Assembly: GCF_900113035.1 (NCBI RefSeq)
Contig: NZ_FONX01000002.1
Span: 62,001 to 126,000, forward strand
Direction: 5' to 3'
Source of the DNA: Paracidovorax wautersii
Lineage (GTDB): Bacteria > Pseudomonadota > Gammaproteobacteria > Burkholderiales > Burkholderiaceae_C
Length of the DNA stretch: 64,000 nt
The notes under the pieces are model-generated. The model had not been told where the DNA came from. It was given only the letters and a program-made list of their open reading frames with translations, and ran no database searches. The position numbers and the translations under genes are program-made. How positions within the stretch are numbered: the first letter of the stretch is position 1; every line of letters begins with the position of its first letter. Positions 53,518 to 64,000 of this stretch are shown in pieces.

Positions 53518-54101
53518 CCACGGAAGTCCTTCTGGACACCAACACCTACCTACGGCTTGCCAAACGTATTCGCCCCGCAGTGGGGCGACAGTTTGGGCAA
53601 GTGCCCTATGTGGTGGTGATCCTGAAGGCTGTGGAAGACGAGGTGCATCGCAGCCCCAGACTCAAGTTCCACAATCCCTGGTTCGATGACCCGGAGTTTG
53701 CGCAGGAGCGTATGGCCAAGCAAAAGCGCTTGTCCGCTGACGACAAGAGCGCCATGAAGTTGGTGCAGGGTGTGCTGCTTGGCATGGTGCAAATGGAGGT
53801 TGATAAATACACCTCACACCGCCGCGAGCCGCCCGGCGTTACGGATTGCTGGCTATTGGCCTATGCCCAGGTCAAAAATGCTGTGGTTGTGACCGACGAT
53901 CTGGGCATGCATACGCTGGCGTCGGAAGCGGGGCTCAAGGTTTGGCATGGATTTGAACTGCTTGCCAAGCTCAAGACAGCAAAGGTGGTGGACAACGACC
54001 TCGTGCGTGAAATCTACGATGCTCTTGAACGCAATGACGATATGACTGAGACGTGGCGCCAAGCGAAGCATAGGGAATTCGCGAGAATTTTTAGCACGTA
54101 A
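53514..54101 (+). CDS. PIN-domain protein (DUF4411-like), probable toxin
   Basis: A 195-residue protein starting at a GTG that overlaps the upstream stop by four bases. PIN-domain acidic residues: Asp8 (VLLDTNTYLRL), Glu41/Glu43 (KAVEDEV), Asp111 (GVTDCWLLAYA) and Asp128/Asp129 (VVVTDDLGMH), followed by the GLKVWHGFELL strand. PIN toxins cut RNA. Pairing with an Xre-ImmA/IrrE protein matches the computationally predicted COG2856-PIN toxin-antitoxin type. No experimental role can be claimed. Lower GC than its surroundings. Confidence 0.82.
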   Translation: MTTEVLLDTNTYLRLAKRIRPAVGRQFGQVPYVVVILKAVEDEVHRSPRLKFHNPWFDDPEFAQERMAKQKRLSADDKSAMKLVQGVLLGMVQMEVDKYTSHRREPPGVTDCWLLAYAQVKNAVVVTDDLGMHTLASEAGLKVWHGFELLAKLKTAKVVDNDLVREIYDALERNDDMTETWRQAKHREFARIFST

Positions 54102-54110
54102 GCGCTGGGC

Positions 54111-54161
54111 AAAAAGAAAAACCTCCAAGCAATAGGCACCAAGGTGCACTACTGAAGGAGG
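54111..54161 (-). terminator. gyrB terminator
   Basis: On the gyrB strand: CCTCC ... (inner GCACC/GGTGC) ... GGAGG, followed by TTTTTCTTTTT, about 20 bases past the gyrB stop. It may also stop the oncoming PIN gene transcript. Confidence 0.8.
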
Positions 54162-54182
54162 CCGTGTTGGGAGTGACTGTAG

Positions 54183-56819
<2,637 letters not shown>

Positions 56820-56947
56820 CTAGCCTTGGGGTGTCCGTGGAGACGTCGGGAGGAGCCCGGCGCTTCCGTCAATCAATCTGTCTATCGTTGTTGCGGTCTG
56901 TCCGGAGCCCGAAAGCGGCTCCGGCGCGCATCGGGGGTGGGCATGCA

Positions 56948-56964
56948 GCTATCAAAATGCTAGC
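56948..56964. repeat. GCTA...TAGC hairpin repeat
   Basis: GCTATCAAAATGCTAGC in the dnaN-gyrB gap, followed by GGCGCATGCCTGCGCC. It is a degenerate member of the family best seen at 47201-47254. Confidence 0.5.
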
Positions 56965-56996
56965 GGCGCATGCCTGCGCCCCGAGACCGGTGCGCG

Positions 56997-58115
56997 TCAG
57001 ATGCGCATGGGCATCACGACGTACTTGAAGCGGTCGTTGTCGGGGATGGTCATCAGCGCGGAGCTGTTGCCGTCGGACAGCTCCACCTTCACCATGTCCT
57101 GGTCCATGTTGGCCAGCGCGTCGATGAGGTAGGTGACGTTGAAGCCGATCTCGATGGTGTCGCCGCCGTAGTCGATGTCGAGCTCGTCCACGGCCTCTTC
57201 CTGCTCGGCGTTGTTGGACGCCACGCGCAGCGTGCCGGGTTCGATGTTCAGGCGCACGCCCTTGAACTTGTCGCTGGTCATGATGGCCGTGCGCTGCAGG
57301 CTGGCCAGCAGGGGCGCGCGGCCCAGGGTGACGCTGTTCTTGTGGTTCTTGGGGATCACGCGGTTGTAGTCGGGGAACTTGCCCTCGACCAGCTTGGTGA
57401 CGAACTCCATGCCGCCGAAGGTGAACTTCGCCTGGTTGTTGGCGAACTGCATCTCGATGTGGGGCTGGTTCTCGCCGCCGGCGTCCGACAGCAGGCGCTG
57501 CAGCTCCAGCACGGTCTTGCGCGGCAGGATGACTTCCTGCTTGGGCACTTCGACGTCGAGCGTGGCGCTGGCGAAGGCCAGGCGGTGGCCGTCGGTGGCG
57601 ACCAGGCTCAGCGTGTTGCCCTCGGCCACGAACAGGATGCCGTTGAGGTAGTAGCGGATGTCCTGCACCGCCATGGCGAACGAGACCTGGCCCAGCAGGT
57701 CCTTGAGCACCTTCTGCGGCACGCTGAACGCCGGGCCGAAGGCGGCCGATTCCTGCACCAGCGGGAAGTCTTCGGCCGGCAGCGACTGCAGCGTGAAGCG
57801 GCTCTTGCCGCCCTTGAGCACCAGCTTGGACTGCTGCGATTCCAGGCTCACGGTCTGGTCGCCGGGCATGGTCTTGAGAATGTCGATCAGCTTGCGCGCG
57901 CCCACGGTGGTGGTGAAGTCGCCCGTGTCGCCGCCCAGCTCGGCGGTGGTGCGGATCTGGATTTCCAGATCGCTGGTGGTCAGCTGCAGCGCGTTGCCCG
58001 TCTTGCGGATCAGCACATTGGCCAGGATGGGCAGCGTGTGCCGGCGTTCGACGATGCCGGACACCGATTGCAATACTGCGAGAACCTTGTCTTGTGTTGC
58101 CTTGAGGACAATCAT
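56997..58115 (-). CDS. dnaN: DNA polymerase III sliding clamp (beta subunit)
   Basis: A 372-residue clamp that tethers the replicative polymerase to DNA. Three clamp domains are recognisable: residues 1-125 (starting MIVLKATQDKVLAVLQSVSG), 130-250 (LVATDGHRLAFAS) and 255-372, ending in YVVMPMRI, the classic C-terminus M-P-M-R. It lies 165 bases downstream of dnaA in the same direction, the standard arrangement. Confidence 0.98.
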   Translation of the reverse strand: MIVLKATQDKVLAVLQSVSGIVERRHTLPILANVLIRKTGNALQLTTSDLEIQIRTTAELGGDTGDFTTTVGARKLIDILKTMPGDQTVSLESQQSKLVLKGGKSRFTLQSLPAEDFPLVQESAAFGPAFSVPQKVLKDLLGQVSFAMAVQDIRYYLNGILFVAEGNTLSLVATDGHRLAFASATLDVEVPKQEVILPRKTVLELQRLLSDAGGENQPHIEMQFANNQAKFTFGGMEFVTKLVEGKFPDYNRVIPKNHKNSVTLGRAPLLASLQRTAIMTSDKFKGVRLNIEPGTLRVASNNAEQEEAVDELDIDYGGDTIEIGFNVTYLIDALANMDQDMVKVELSDGNSSALMTIPDNDRFKYVVMPMRI

Positions 58116-58279
58116 GTCGTCAACCTTCGGTGGAATAGGAGGAGGTGCATGGACGGCGGCCGGCTGCCTCTGGCGCCGGGCCGCGGGCCCCCTCTCGGGC
58201 CGTCCAACACGCCATTTTGCCCGGGAACGGGGACGGTACCTTCGGGGTGCGCGTCATATGCGGGCGGGGGTGGTGGGCC

Positions 58280-59701
58280 TCACCCCTTGAGGGTCTGTTC
58301 CAGCACGTGCAGCTGCTGGTTCAGTTCGGTCAGCTGCTGGCGCTCGCCGGCGATCTTGCGCACCGCGTGCAGCACCGTGGTGTGGTCACGCCCGCCGAAC
58401 AGCTCGCCGATCTCGGGCAGGCTCTTTTGCGTGAGCTCCTTGGCCAGGTACATGGCGATCTGCCGCGGCCGCGCGATCGAGGCCGGCCGTTTCTTGCTGT
58501 ACATGTCGGCGACCTTGATCTTGTAGTAGTCGGCCACCGTCTTCTGGATGTTCTCCACGCTGATCTGCCGGTTCTGGATCGACAGCAGATCGCGCAGGGC
58601 TTCGCGCGCCAGCTGGATCGAGACTTCCTTCTGGTTGAAGCGCGAATACGCCAGGATCTTGCGCAGCGCGCCTTCGAGCTCGCGCACGTTGGAGCGCACG
58701 TTCTTGGCCACGAAGAAGGCCACTTCCTCGGGCATGTCGGCGCTCTCGGCGCGGGCCTTGTTGATCAGGATGGCCACGCGCATTTCCAGCTCGGGCGGCT
58801 CCAGCGCCACGGTCAGGCCCGAATCGAAGCGCGACACCAGGCGGTCGTGGATGTTGGTCAGGCCCTTGGGATAGGTGTCCGACGTCATCACGATGTGGCT
58901 CTTCTTGGTCAGCAGGGCCTCGAACGCGTTGAAGAATTCTTCCTGCGTGCGGTCCTTGTTGGCGAAGAACTGCACATCGTCGATCAGCAGCAGATCGAGC
59001 GAGTGGTAGCGCTCCTTGAATTCATCGAAGGTGCGGCGCTGATAGGCCTTAACCACATCCGACACGAATTGCTCGGCATGGATGTAGAGAACTTTGGCGT
59101 CGGGCTTGTCCTGCAGCAGGCGGTTGCCCACCGCGTGCATCAAGTGGGTCTTGCCCAGGCCCACGCCGCCGTAGATGAAGAGCGGGTTGTAGAGGTGGCC
59201 GGGCGAGCCCGCCACGTGCATGGCGGCAGAGCGCGCCATGCGGTTGGCCGTCCCCTCCACCAGGGTCTCGAAGGTCAGGGCGGAGTTCAGCCGGGTGCGG
59301 AAGGCGCCGGCTCCGGGCGCGGCCTCGTCGGTGGCGGGCGGCAGGGCTTCGTTCTGTGCGGAGGGCTCGGCTGCGGCGGGGCGAACGTACGTCCGCACGA
59401 CGCTTTCCCTCTGAGCGAGCGCTAACTCGAGGGTCACCGGCTGGCCGTAGAGGCCCTCCAGCAGGGCGGAGATGCGGCCGGCGTATTGCGCACGGATCCA
59501 GTCGAGCTTGAAGCGGTTGGCCACCAGCACGGTGACCTTGGAGAAGTCCGGTGCCACCTGGGCGGCCAGGGGCTTGATCCAGGTGTTGAACTGCTGCTCG
59601 GGCAGGTCCTGCGCCAGTTGTTCAACGCAGGCTTGCCACAGCCCCTGGCCGGCGTCGTCGGCGGGCTCGTTCAGAGGGCTGTGGGAGGGTTCCTCGGTCA
59701 T
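58280..59701 (-). CDS. dnaA: Chromosomal replication initiator DnaA
   Basis: A 473-residue AAA+ initiator. Domain I (1-90; [20 protein letters not shown]) is followed by a short Ala/Glu/Pro linker. Domain III has Walker [20 protein letters not shown], Walker [11 protein letters not shown], and sensor motifs in [19 protein letters not shown]. Domain IV (~360-473) is the DnaA-box reader with the signature [15 protein letters not shown]. It melts oriC when ATP-bound. The presence of intact domain IV supports interpreting TTATCCACA sites in this window as true DnaA boxes. Confidence 0.98.
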   Translation of the reverse strand: MTEEPSHSPLNEPADDAGQGLWQACVEQLAQDLPEQQFNTWIKPLAAQVAPDFSKVTVLVANRFKLDWIRAQYAGRISALLEGLYGQPVTLELALAQRESVVRTYVRPAAAEPSAQNEALPPATDEAAPGAGAFRTRLNSALTFETLVEGTANRMARSAAMHVAGSPGHLYNPLFIYGGVGLGKTHLMHAVGNRLLQDKPDAKVLYIHAEQFVSDVVKAYQRRTFDEFKERYHSLDLLLIDDVQFFANKDRTQEEFFNAFEALLTKKSHIVMTSDTYPKGLTNIHDRLVSRFDSGLTVALEPPELEMRVAILINKARAESADMPEEVAFFVAKNVRSNVRELEGALRKILAYSRFNQKEVSIQLAREALRDLLSIQNRQISVENIQKTVADYYKIKVADMYSKKRPASIARPRQIAMYLAKELTQKSLPEIGELFGGRDHTTVLHAVRKIAGERQQLTELNQQLHVLEQTLKG

Positions 59702-59748
59702 TTCGGGGATTTCTTGTTGTGGATAGGAGGAACGGGGAAAGGGGCGCG

Positions 59749-59777
59749 ATTCTAGCTTTTCAAGGACTTATCCACAA
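59749..59777 (-). promoter_or_regulatory. dnaA promoter with DnaA box over the -35
   Basis: On the dnaA strand: TTGTGG, 17 bases, TAGAAT. The -35 hexamer overlaps the exact DnaA box at 59768-59776, a layout expected for autorepression by DnaA. A variant box (59718-59726) lies in the leader. Confidence 0.65.
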
Positions 59778-59865
59778 TCTGGCCGGCTTGTCCCACCCGC
59801 CCGCCGGGCCATTGCCCCGGCTGCCTGCCTTCTGTCCCCCCAGGGTGCACGCATGAGCGCGGTGG

Positions 59866-59894
59866 TTGCCACGCCCGGCCAAGCCTGCAATAAT
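59866..59894 (+). promoter_or_regulatory. rpmH promoter
   Basis: TTGCCA, 17 bases, AATAAT, with a TG-like extension just before the -10. It is about 150 bases before rpmH, leaving a long leader. Confidence 0.55.
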
Positions 59895-60041
59895 CGCCGG
59901 TTTCCCTGAATGCGTTCAGGGTGATGAAGCCCGGGCGGCCTCTTTCTCCTTCGTGTGGGAAGTTGCTCGGCGGTGCCTGCCCGTGCGGCCTTCGCGTGAG
60001 CCGGGTGCGCTCCGTAACTGAACAACCCTCAAGGATCGACC

Positions 60042-60176
60042 ATGAAACGTACTTACCAGCCTTCCAAGACCCGCCGCGCCCGCACCCACGGTTTCCTCGT
60101 GCGCATGAAGACCCGCGGCGGCCGCGCCGTCATCAACGCTCGCCGCGCCAAGGGCCGCAAGCGCCTGGCCGTCTAA
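60042..60176 (+). CDS. rpmH: 50S ribosomal protein L34
   Basis: A 44-residue basic ribosomal protein starting [18 protein letters not shown] and ending KGRKRLAV, identical in layout to L34 of other Betaproteobacteria. It sits at its canonical place upstream of rnpA. AAGGA precedes the ATG. Confidence 0.98.
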   Translation: MKRTYQPSKTRRARTHGFLVRMKTRGGRAVINARRAKGRKRLAV

Positions 60177-60264
60177 GCCTTCAGGTTCGCGCACGGCTTT
60201 TCGGCCCGCAGCTGTCCCTCCTTCCCATCTTGCGCTGCCACGTCCCGCCAGGGACATCGCTGCC

Positions 60265-60834
60265 ATGCACCGGCTGAAGACCCGTCCCCAGTTCCAGGCC
60301 GCCATGGCCGGGGGGACCGTCTCCCGCACTGCGCATTTCGCACTGCACCGGTTGGGACTGGAAGGCGCCAACGCCGAAACGCCCGCGATACCGACCCCGA
60401 CAGGGCCCGGTTCCTTGCCGCAAGAGCAAGGGCCGCAGGCCCTGTTCGGCTTGTGCGCCGACCAGCGCCCCGGCCCGTGGATGGGCGCGATGGTGCCCAA
60501 GCGCTGGGCCCGGCGCGCTGTCACCCGCAACGCCATCAAGCGGCAGATCTACGCCGTGTCCACCACCTTCGCGGCGCAACTGCCGGTGGCGGCGCATGTG
60601 GTGCGCCTGCGCGCCGGGTTCGACCGCAAGCAGTTCCACAGCGCCACGTCGGATCTGCTCAAGCAGGCCGTGCGCGAAGAGCTGCTGCAGCTCTTCGGCC
60701 ACGCCGTGCGGCGCGCGGCCCCGCGCGCTGCGCCCGGCGTCCCGGCGGCAGCAGCTTCTACGGCTCCGGCCGCGGCCCATTCCCCCACGCCAGTTCCGGC
60801 CGCCGGCCGGATGGGCAACGGGCTTGAGGCATGA
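60265..60834 (+). CDS. rnpA: Ribonuclease P protein component
   Basis: A 189-residue protein subunit of RNase P. The start MHRLKTRPQFQAAMAGG and the RNA-binding R-N-R region (KRWARRAVTRNAIKRQI, ~93-109) are typical. Two additions make it longer than the usual ~120 residues: a Pro/Gly-rich insert (~38-63, GANAETPAIPTPTGPGS) between the first strands, and a disordered Ala/Pro tail after ~150. The stop overlaps the yidD start. Confidence 0.93.
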   Translation: MHRLKTRPQFQAAMAGGTVSRTAHFALHRLGLEGANAETPAIPTPTGPGSLPQEQGPQALFGLCADQRPGPWMGAMVPKRWARRAVTRNAIKRQIYAVSTTFAAQLPVAAHVVRLRAGFDRKQFHSATSDLLKQAVREELLQLFGHAVRRAAPRAAPGVPAAAASTAPAAAHSPTPVPAAGRMGNGLEA

Positions 60835-61127
60835 TGCGCGCGCTGCTCATGGGCATCGTCCGCGGCTACCGGCTGCTGCTCAGCCCCTGGCTGGGTTCGG
60901 CCTGCCGCTTCGAGCCCACCTGCTCGGTCTATTCGCTGCAGGCGCTGGAGCGCCATGGCGCTGCCATGGGCAGCTACCTCACGCTGCGCCGGCTGGCGCG
61001 CTGCCATCCCTGGTGCGACGGCGGGTGCGATCCCGTGCCTGACGTGGCGCCCCGCGGCGCCGGGCTGTTTTCGCGGTGGACGCCCCCCGCACCTTCCTCG
61101 TCCTCACCAAAGAAGACTTCTTCATGA
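60831..61127 (+). CDS. yidD: Membrane protein insertion efficiency factor YidD
   Basis: A 98-residue small membrane-associated protein that assists YidC. Family motifs: RGYRLLLSPWLGSACRFEPTCSVYSLQALERHG and RCHPWCDGGCDPVP. Start ATG overlaps the rnpA stop (a second ATG follows directly), and its stop overlaps the yidC start as ATGA. The last ~20 residues (Ser/Pro/Lys) are an unusual tail. Confidence 0.95.
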   Translation: MMRALLMGIVRGYRLLLSPWLGSACRFEPTCSVYSLQALERHGAAMGSYLTLRRLARCHPWCDGGCDPVPDVAPRGAGLFSRWTPPAPSSSSPKKTSS

Positions 61128-62830
61128 ACGACATTCGCCGCACCATCCTGTGGGTGATCTTTGGCTTCTCCATGGTCCTGCTCTGGGACAAATGGCAGAT
61201 CCACAACGGCAACAAGGCCACCTTCTTTCCCTCGCCCGAGGTGCAGACGGCTGCGGCGCCCGCCACGCCCGGAGCTTCCTCCGCTGCGGCGGGTGCGAAC
61301 AGCGTGCCTTCGGCACCGGCTGCCGCTGGCACCCCGCCCGCGGGCGCGGTGCAGCAGGTGCCGGGCGGCGTGGCGCCGGCTCCCGCGCATGAGCGCGTGA
61401 CCGTCACCACCGACGTGCTGCGCCTGCAGTTCGACAGCGACGGCGGTTCGCTGGTCGAGGGCGATCTGCTGAAGTACCCCGAAATGGCCGACAAGTCCAA
61501 GCCGTTCGAGCTGCTGGACGAGAGCTCGCACCGTGTCTATGTGGCGCAGACCGGCCTGATCGGCGGCAACTTCCCGACCCACAAGACGCCGATGACCGTG
61601 GTGCCGGGCCCGCGCGCCCTGGCCGACGGCCAGGACGAGCTGAACATCCGCTTCGAGTCGCCCGACCTCGGCGGCGTGAAGCTGGTCAAGACCTGGACCG
61701 TCAAGCGCGGCGCCTACGACATCGCCGTCAAGCACGAGGTGGTCAACACCGGCACGGCGCCCGTCTCGCCCCAGCTCTACCTGCAGCTGGTGCGCGACGG
61801 CAACAAGCCGGCGGGCGAATCGTCGTTCTATTCCACCTTCACCGGCCCGGCCGTCTACACGGAAGCCAAGAAGTACCACAAGGTCGAGTTCAAGGACATC
61901 GAGAGCGGCAAGGCCGAGATCGACCGCACCTCGAACAACGGCTACGTGGCCATGGTGCAGCACTACTTCGCCACGGCCTGGCTGCTGGCCGACGGCATCA
62001 AGCGCGACCTGTTCGTGCGCAAGGTGGACACCAACCTCTACGCGGTGGGCATGATCACCGACGTGGGCGAGATCGCCCCCGGCCAGAGCAAGACCGTCGA
62101 TGCGCGCCTCTTCGCCGGCCCGCAGATCGAGACCTTGCTGGAAAAGCTCGCCCCCGGGCTGGAGCTGGTCAAGGACTACGGCTGGGTGACCATCCTGGCC
62201 AAGCCGCTCTACTGGCTGCTGGAGCAGTTGCACAAGGTGCTGAACAACTGGGGCTGGTCCATCGTGGCGCTGGTGCTGCTGCTGAAGATGGCCTTCTTCT
62301 GGCTCAACGCCAAGGCCTACGCCTCCATGGCCAAGATGAAGGCCATCAACCCCAAGATCATGGAGATGCGCGAGCGCCTGAAGGACAAGCCGCAGCAGAT
62401 GCAGCAGGAGATGATGCGCATCTACCGCGAGGAGAAGGTCAACCCCATGGGCGGCTGCTTCCCCATCATGATCCAGATCCCCGTGTTCATCGCGCTCTAC
62501 TGGGTGCTGCTGTCCAGCGTGGAAATGCGCAACGCGCCCTGGATTGGCTGGATCCACGACCTGTCCTCGCCTGATCCGTACTTCATCCTGCCCCTGCTGA
62601 TGACGGCCAGCTCGCTGCTGCAGACCGCCCTCAACCCCGCGCCGCCGGACCCGATGCAGGCCAAGATGATGTGGTTCATGCCGCTGATCTTCAGCGTGAT
62701 GTTCTTCTTCTTCCCGGCCGGCCTGGTGCTGTACTGGCTGACGAACAACCTGCTGTCGATCGCGCAGCAGTGGATCATCAACAAGCGCATGGGCGTGCCG
62801 CCGCAGTTCAACCTGCCCAAGTTCCGCTGA
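61124..62830 (+). CDS. yidC: Membrane protein insertase YidC
   Basis: A 568-residue inner-membrane insertase. First transmembrane helix at ~6-22 (ILWVIFGFSMVLLWDKW), then a long Ala/Pro-rich stretch, a periplasmic beta-supersandwich domain (~100-350), and a C-terminal Oxa1-type core of about five helices (~360-560) with MGGCFPIMIQIPVFIALYWVLLSSVEMR and LYWLTNNLLSIAQQWIINK. The ATG at 61124 is chosen because MNDIRRTILWV is the family start. Last gene of the rpmH-rnpA-yidD-yidC unit; mnmE does not follow here. Confidence 0.97.
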   Translation: MNDIRRTILWVIFGFSMVLLWDKWQIHNGNKATFFPSPEVQTAAAPATPGASSAAAGANSVPSAPAAAGTPPAGAVQQVPGGVAPAPAHERVTVTTDVLRLQFDSDGGSLVEGDLLKYPEMADKSKPFELLDESSHRVYVAQTGLIGGNFPTHKTPMTVVPGPRALADGQDELNIRFESPDLGGVKLVKTWTVKRGAYDIAVKHEVVNTGTAPVSPQLYLQLVRDGNKPAGESSFYSTFTGPAVYTEAKKYHKVEFKDIESGKAEIDRTSNNGYVAMVQHYFATAWLLADGIKRDLFVRKVDTNLYAVGMITDVGEIAPGQSKTVDARLFAGPQIETLLEKLAPGLELVKDYGWVTILAKPLYWLLEQLHKVLNNWGWSIVALVLLLKMAFFWLNAKAYASMAKMKAINPKIMEMRERLKDKPQQMQQEMMRIYREEKVNPMGGCFPIMIQIPVFIALYWVLLSSVEMRNAPWIGWIHDLSSPDPYFILPLLMTASSLLQTALNPAPPDPMQAKMMWFMPLIFSVMFFFFPAGLVLYWLTNNLLSIAQQWIINKRMGVPPQFNLPKFR

Positions 62831-62890
62831 TACGCCCGTGCTCCAGATTGGTGCGCCGCCTGGGCGGCGCGCCATCCGGACAATCCCCAA

Positions 62891-62910
62891 CGGCCGCCCT
62901 CGGGCGGCCG
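62891..62910 (+). terminator. Putative terminator after yidC
   Basis: Perfect stem CGGCCGCCC-tc-GGGCGGCCG followed by CTGTCATTTCGG. The T-run is weak. Confidence 0.55.
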
Positions 62911-62990
62911 CTGTCATTTCGGTACGTTCATTGCTAGTCTGCTGGCTTCCCCGACGAAATCCTTTCGTATCCTTTTTGGAGGCCTGATTG

Positions 62991-64000
62991 ATGAAGCTGC
63001 GTTTGAACCTCTCCCTGGGCGTGGTGGCCCTGGCCGCCTGCATGGCCGTGGGGGCTGCCCAGGCAGCCACCATGCGCTGGGCCGGCGCCAACGACATCCT
63101 CACCGTCGATCCGCACGCCCAGAACCATCAGACGACGCATGCTTTCCTGCAGCAGATCTACGAAGGCCTGGTGCGCTACGACAAGAACTACCAGATCCAG
63201 CCGGCGCTGGCCACCAAGTGGACGCAGATCTCGCCCACGCAGGTGCGCTTCGAACTGCGCCGCGGCGTCAAATTCCACGACGGCGCGCCGTTCACTGCCG
63301 ATGACGTGGTGTTCTCCATCACCCGCGTGATGACGCCGCCGTCCAACATGATCTCCTCGGTGCAGAGCGTCAAGGAGGTCAAGAAGGTCGATGACTTCAC
63401 CGTCGATCTGATCCTCAAGGGCCCCAACCCCGTGCTGCTGCGCGAGCTGACCGAGGCGCGCATCATGAACAAGGCCTGGGCCGAGAAGAACAACTCGGTC
63501 AAGGCGCAGGACTACGCGGGCAAGGAAGAGAACTTCGCCTCGCGCAACGCCAACGGCACCGGCCCCTTCATGCTGGTGGGCTGGCAGCCCGACGTGAAGC
63601 TCACGCTCAAGAAGAACCCGAACTGGTGGGACAAGCCCGCCGGCAACGTCGACGAGGTGGTGTTCACGCCCATCAAGTCGGCCGCCACGCGCACGGCCGC
63701 GCTCATTTCCGGCCAGGTGGACTTCGTGGTCGATCCGCCCCCGCAGGATCTGCCCCGCATGAAGGCCAGCCCCGACCTCAAGCTGGTCGAAGGCGCCGAG
63801 AACCGCACCATCTACCTGGGCCTGGACCAGTTCCGCGACGAACTGCCCGGCGCCGGCACCCCCGGCAAGAACCCGCTCAAGGACAAGCGCGTGCGCCAGG
63901 CGCTCTACCAGGCCATCGACTCGGCCGGCATCCACAGCCGCACCATGCGCAACTTGTCGGTGCCTGCGGGCACCATGGTCGCGCCCATGGTCCACGGCTG
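62991..64000 (+). CDS. ABC transporter peptide-binding protein, family 5 (cut by window edge)
   Basis: The first 336 residues of a solute-binding protein of the OppA/DppA family. A signal peptide (1-26, ending GAAQAAT) leads into RWAGANDILTVDPHAQNHQTTHAF, IYEGLVRYDKNYQIQPALATKW, FELRRGVKFHDGAPFTADDVVFS and NGTGPFMLVGW, all family hallmarks. GGAGG lies 8 bases before the ATG. It binds a peptide or similar solute in the periplasm; the permease and ATPase genes would lie to the right, outside the window. Confidence 0.93.
   Translation, partial: MKLRLNLSLGVVALAACMAVGAAQAATMRWAGANDILTVDPHAQNHQTTHAFLQQIYEGLVRYDKNYQIQPALATKWTQISPTQVRFELRRGVKFHDGAPFTADDVVFSITRVMTPPSNMISSVQSVKEVKKVDDFTVDLILKGPNPVLLRELTEARIMNKAWAEKNNSVKAQDYAGKEENFASRNANGTGPFMLVGWQPDVKLTLKKNPNWWDKPAGNVDEVVFTPIKSAATRTAALISGQVDFVVDPPPQDLPRMKASPDLKLVEGAENRTIYLGLDQFRDELPGAGTPGKNPLKDKRVRQALYQAIDSAGIHSRTMRNLSVPAGTMVAPMVHG

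Larger units (their letters stand above)
59702..60041. other. dnaA-rpmH intergenic region
   Basis: A 340-base gap between divergent genes, the usual place of oriC in Proteobacteria. It holds one exact DnaA box (59768-59776), one variant (59718-59726) and two promoters, but no AT-rich segment or box cluster. I therefore do not call it the main origin. Confidence 0.6.

Noticed and set aside
59702-60041. oriC in the dnaA-rpmH gap
   Set aside because: This is the textbook place, but only one exact and one variant DnaA box are present, both explainable by the dnaA promoter, and there is no AT-rich unwinding element. A secondary role cannot be excluded.

Overview
This is a high-GC bacterial chromosome segment, most likely from a member of the Comamonadaceae (Burkholderiales; Acidovorax, Comamonas or a close relative). 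The evidence is a pmd/lig-type protocatechuate 4,5-cleavage operon with orphan Bug-type binding proteins, a dnaA-dnaN-gyrB block without recF, and short dispersed hairpin repeats of the GCTATC...ATAGC type. I see no tRNA, rRNA, IS element, prophage or CRISPR array.

Layout. 1-2.8 kb: the end of an IclR regulator, then a leftward ATGA-coupled cassette (GIY-YIG protein, MarR-like protein, unknown protein) running into an aldo/keto reductase. 2.9-12.4 kb: the leftward protocatechuate meta-cleavage operon (ligC, ligB, ligA, ligI, two Bug proteins, ligK, ligJ, and a cytoplasmic ModA-like protein in the pmdU position) with a divergent LysR regulator. 12.5-18.9 kb: an AraC regulator, an MFS exporter, an ankyrin protein and an arsR-arsB-arsC operon. 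18.9-23.1 kb: a fused SpmA/SpmB protein, rdgC, a Spy-like chaperone and a PagL lipid A deacylase. 23.1-24.2 kb: a non-coding kilobase with DnaA boxes and two DnaA-trio/AT-rich blocks, which looks like the real oriC. 24.2-36.5 kb: a giant GAF/PAS/GGDEF/EAL protein, DAHP synthase, an NlpC/P60 lipoprotein, leuA with a leucine-rich leader peptide, a WG-repeat membrane protein and a DnaQ-like exonuclease.

36.7-40.6 kb: a secreted metalloprotease with a CTERM sorting tail, an exported unknown protein and a glutamic intramembrane protease, probably a dedicated protein-sorting system. 40.5-52 kb: a two-component system, stress and housekeeping genes (PNPOx-like, PhnA/YjdM, DinG, OsmC, ferredoxin, YkgJ) and an AcoR-like sigma-54 activator. 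52-54.1 kb: a lower-GC island with an Xre-ImmA/IrrE plus PIN toxin-antitoxin-like pair. 54.2-64 kb: gyrB, dnaN and dnaA leftward; rpmH, rnpA, yidD and yidC rightward; then the start of a peptide-binding protein.

Two results stand out. First, the dnaA-rpmH gap has few DnaA boxes and no AT-rich unwinding element, whereas 23.2-24.0 kb has both, twice, about 35 kb from dnaA. Second, exact DnaA boxes (TTATCCACA) are scattered through the whole window, often inside conserved genes where they force very rare codons (TTA, ATA, AGG). This suggests selection on the DNA motif itself.
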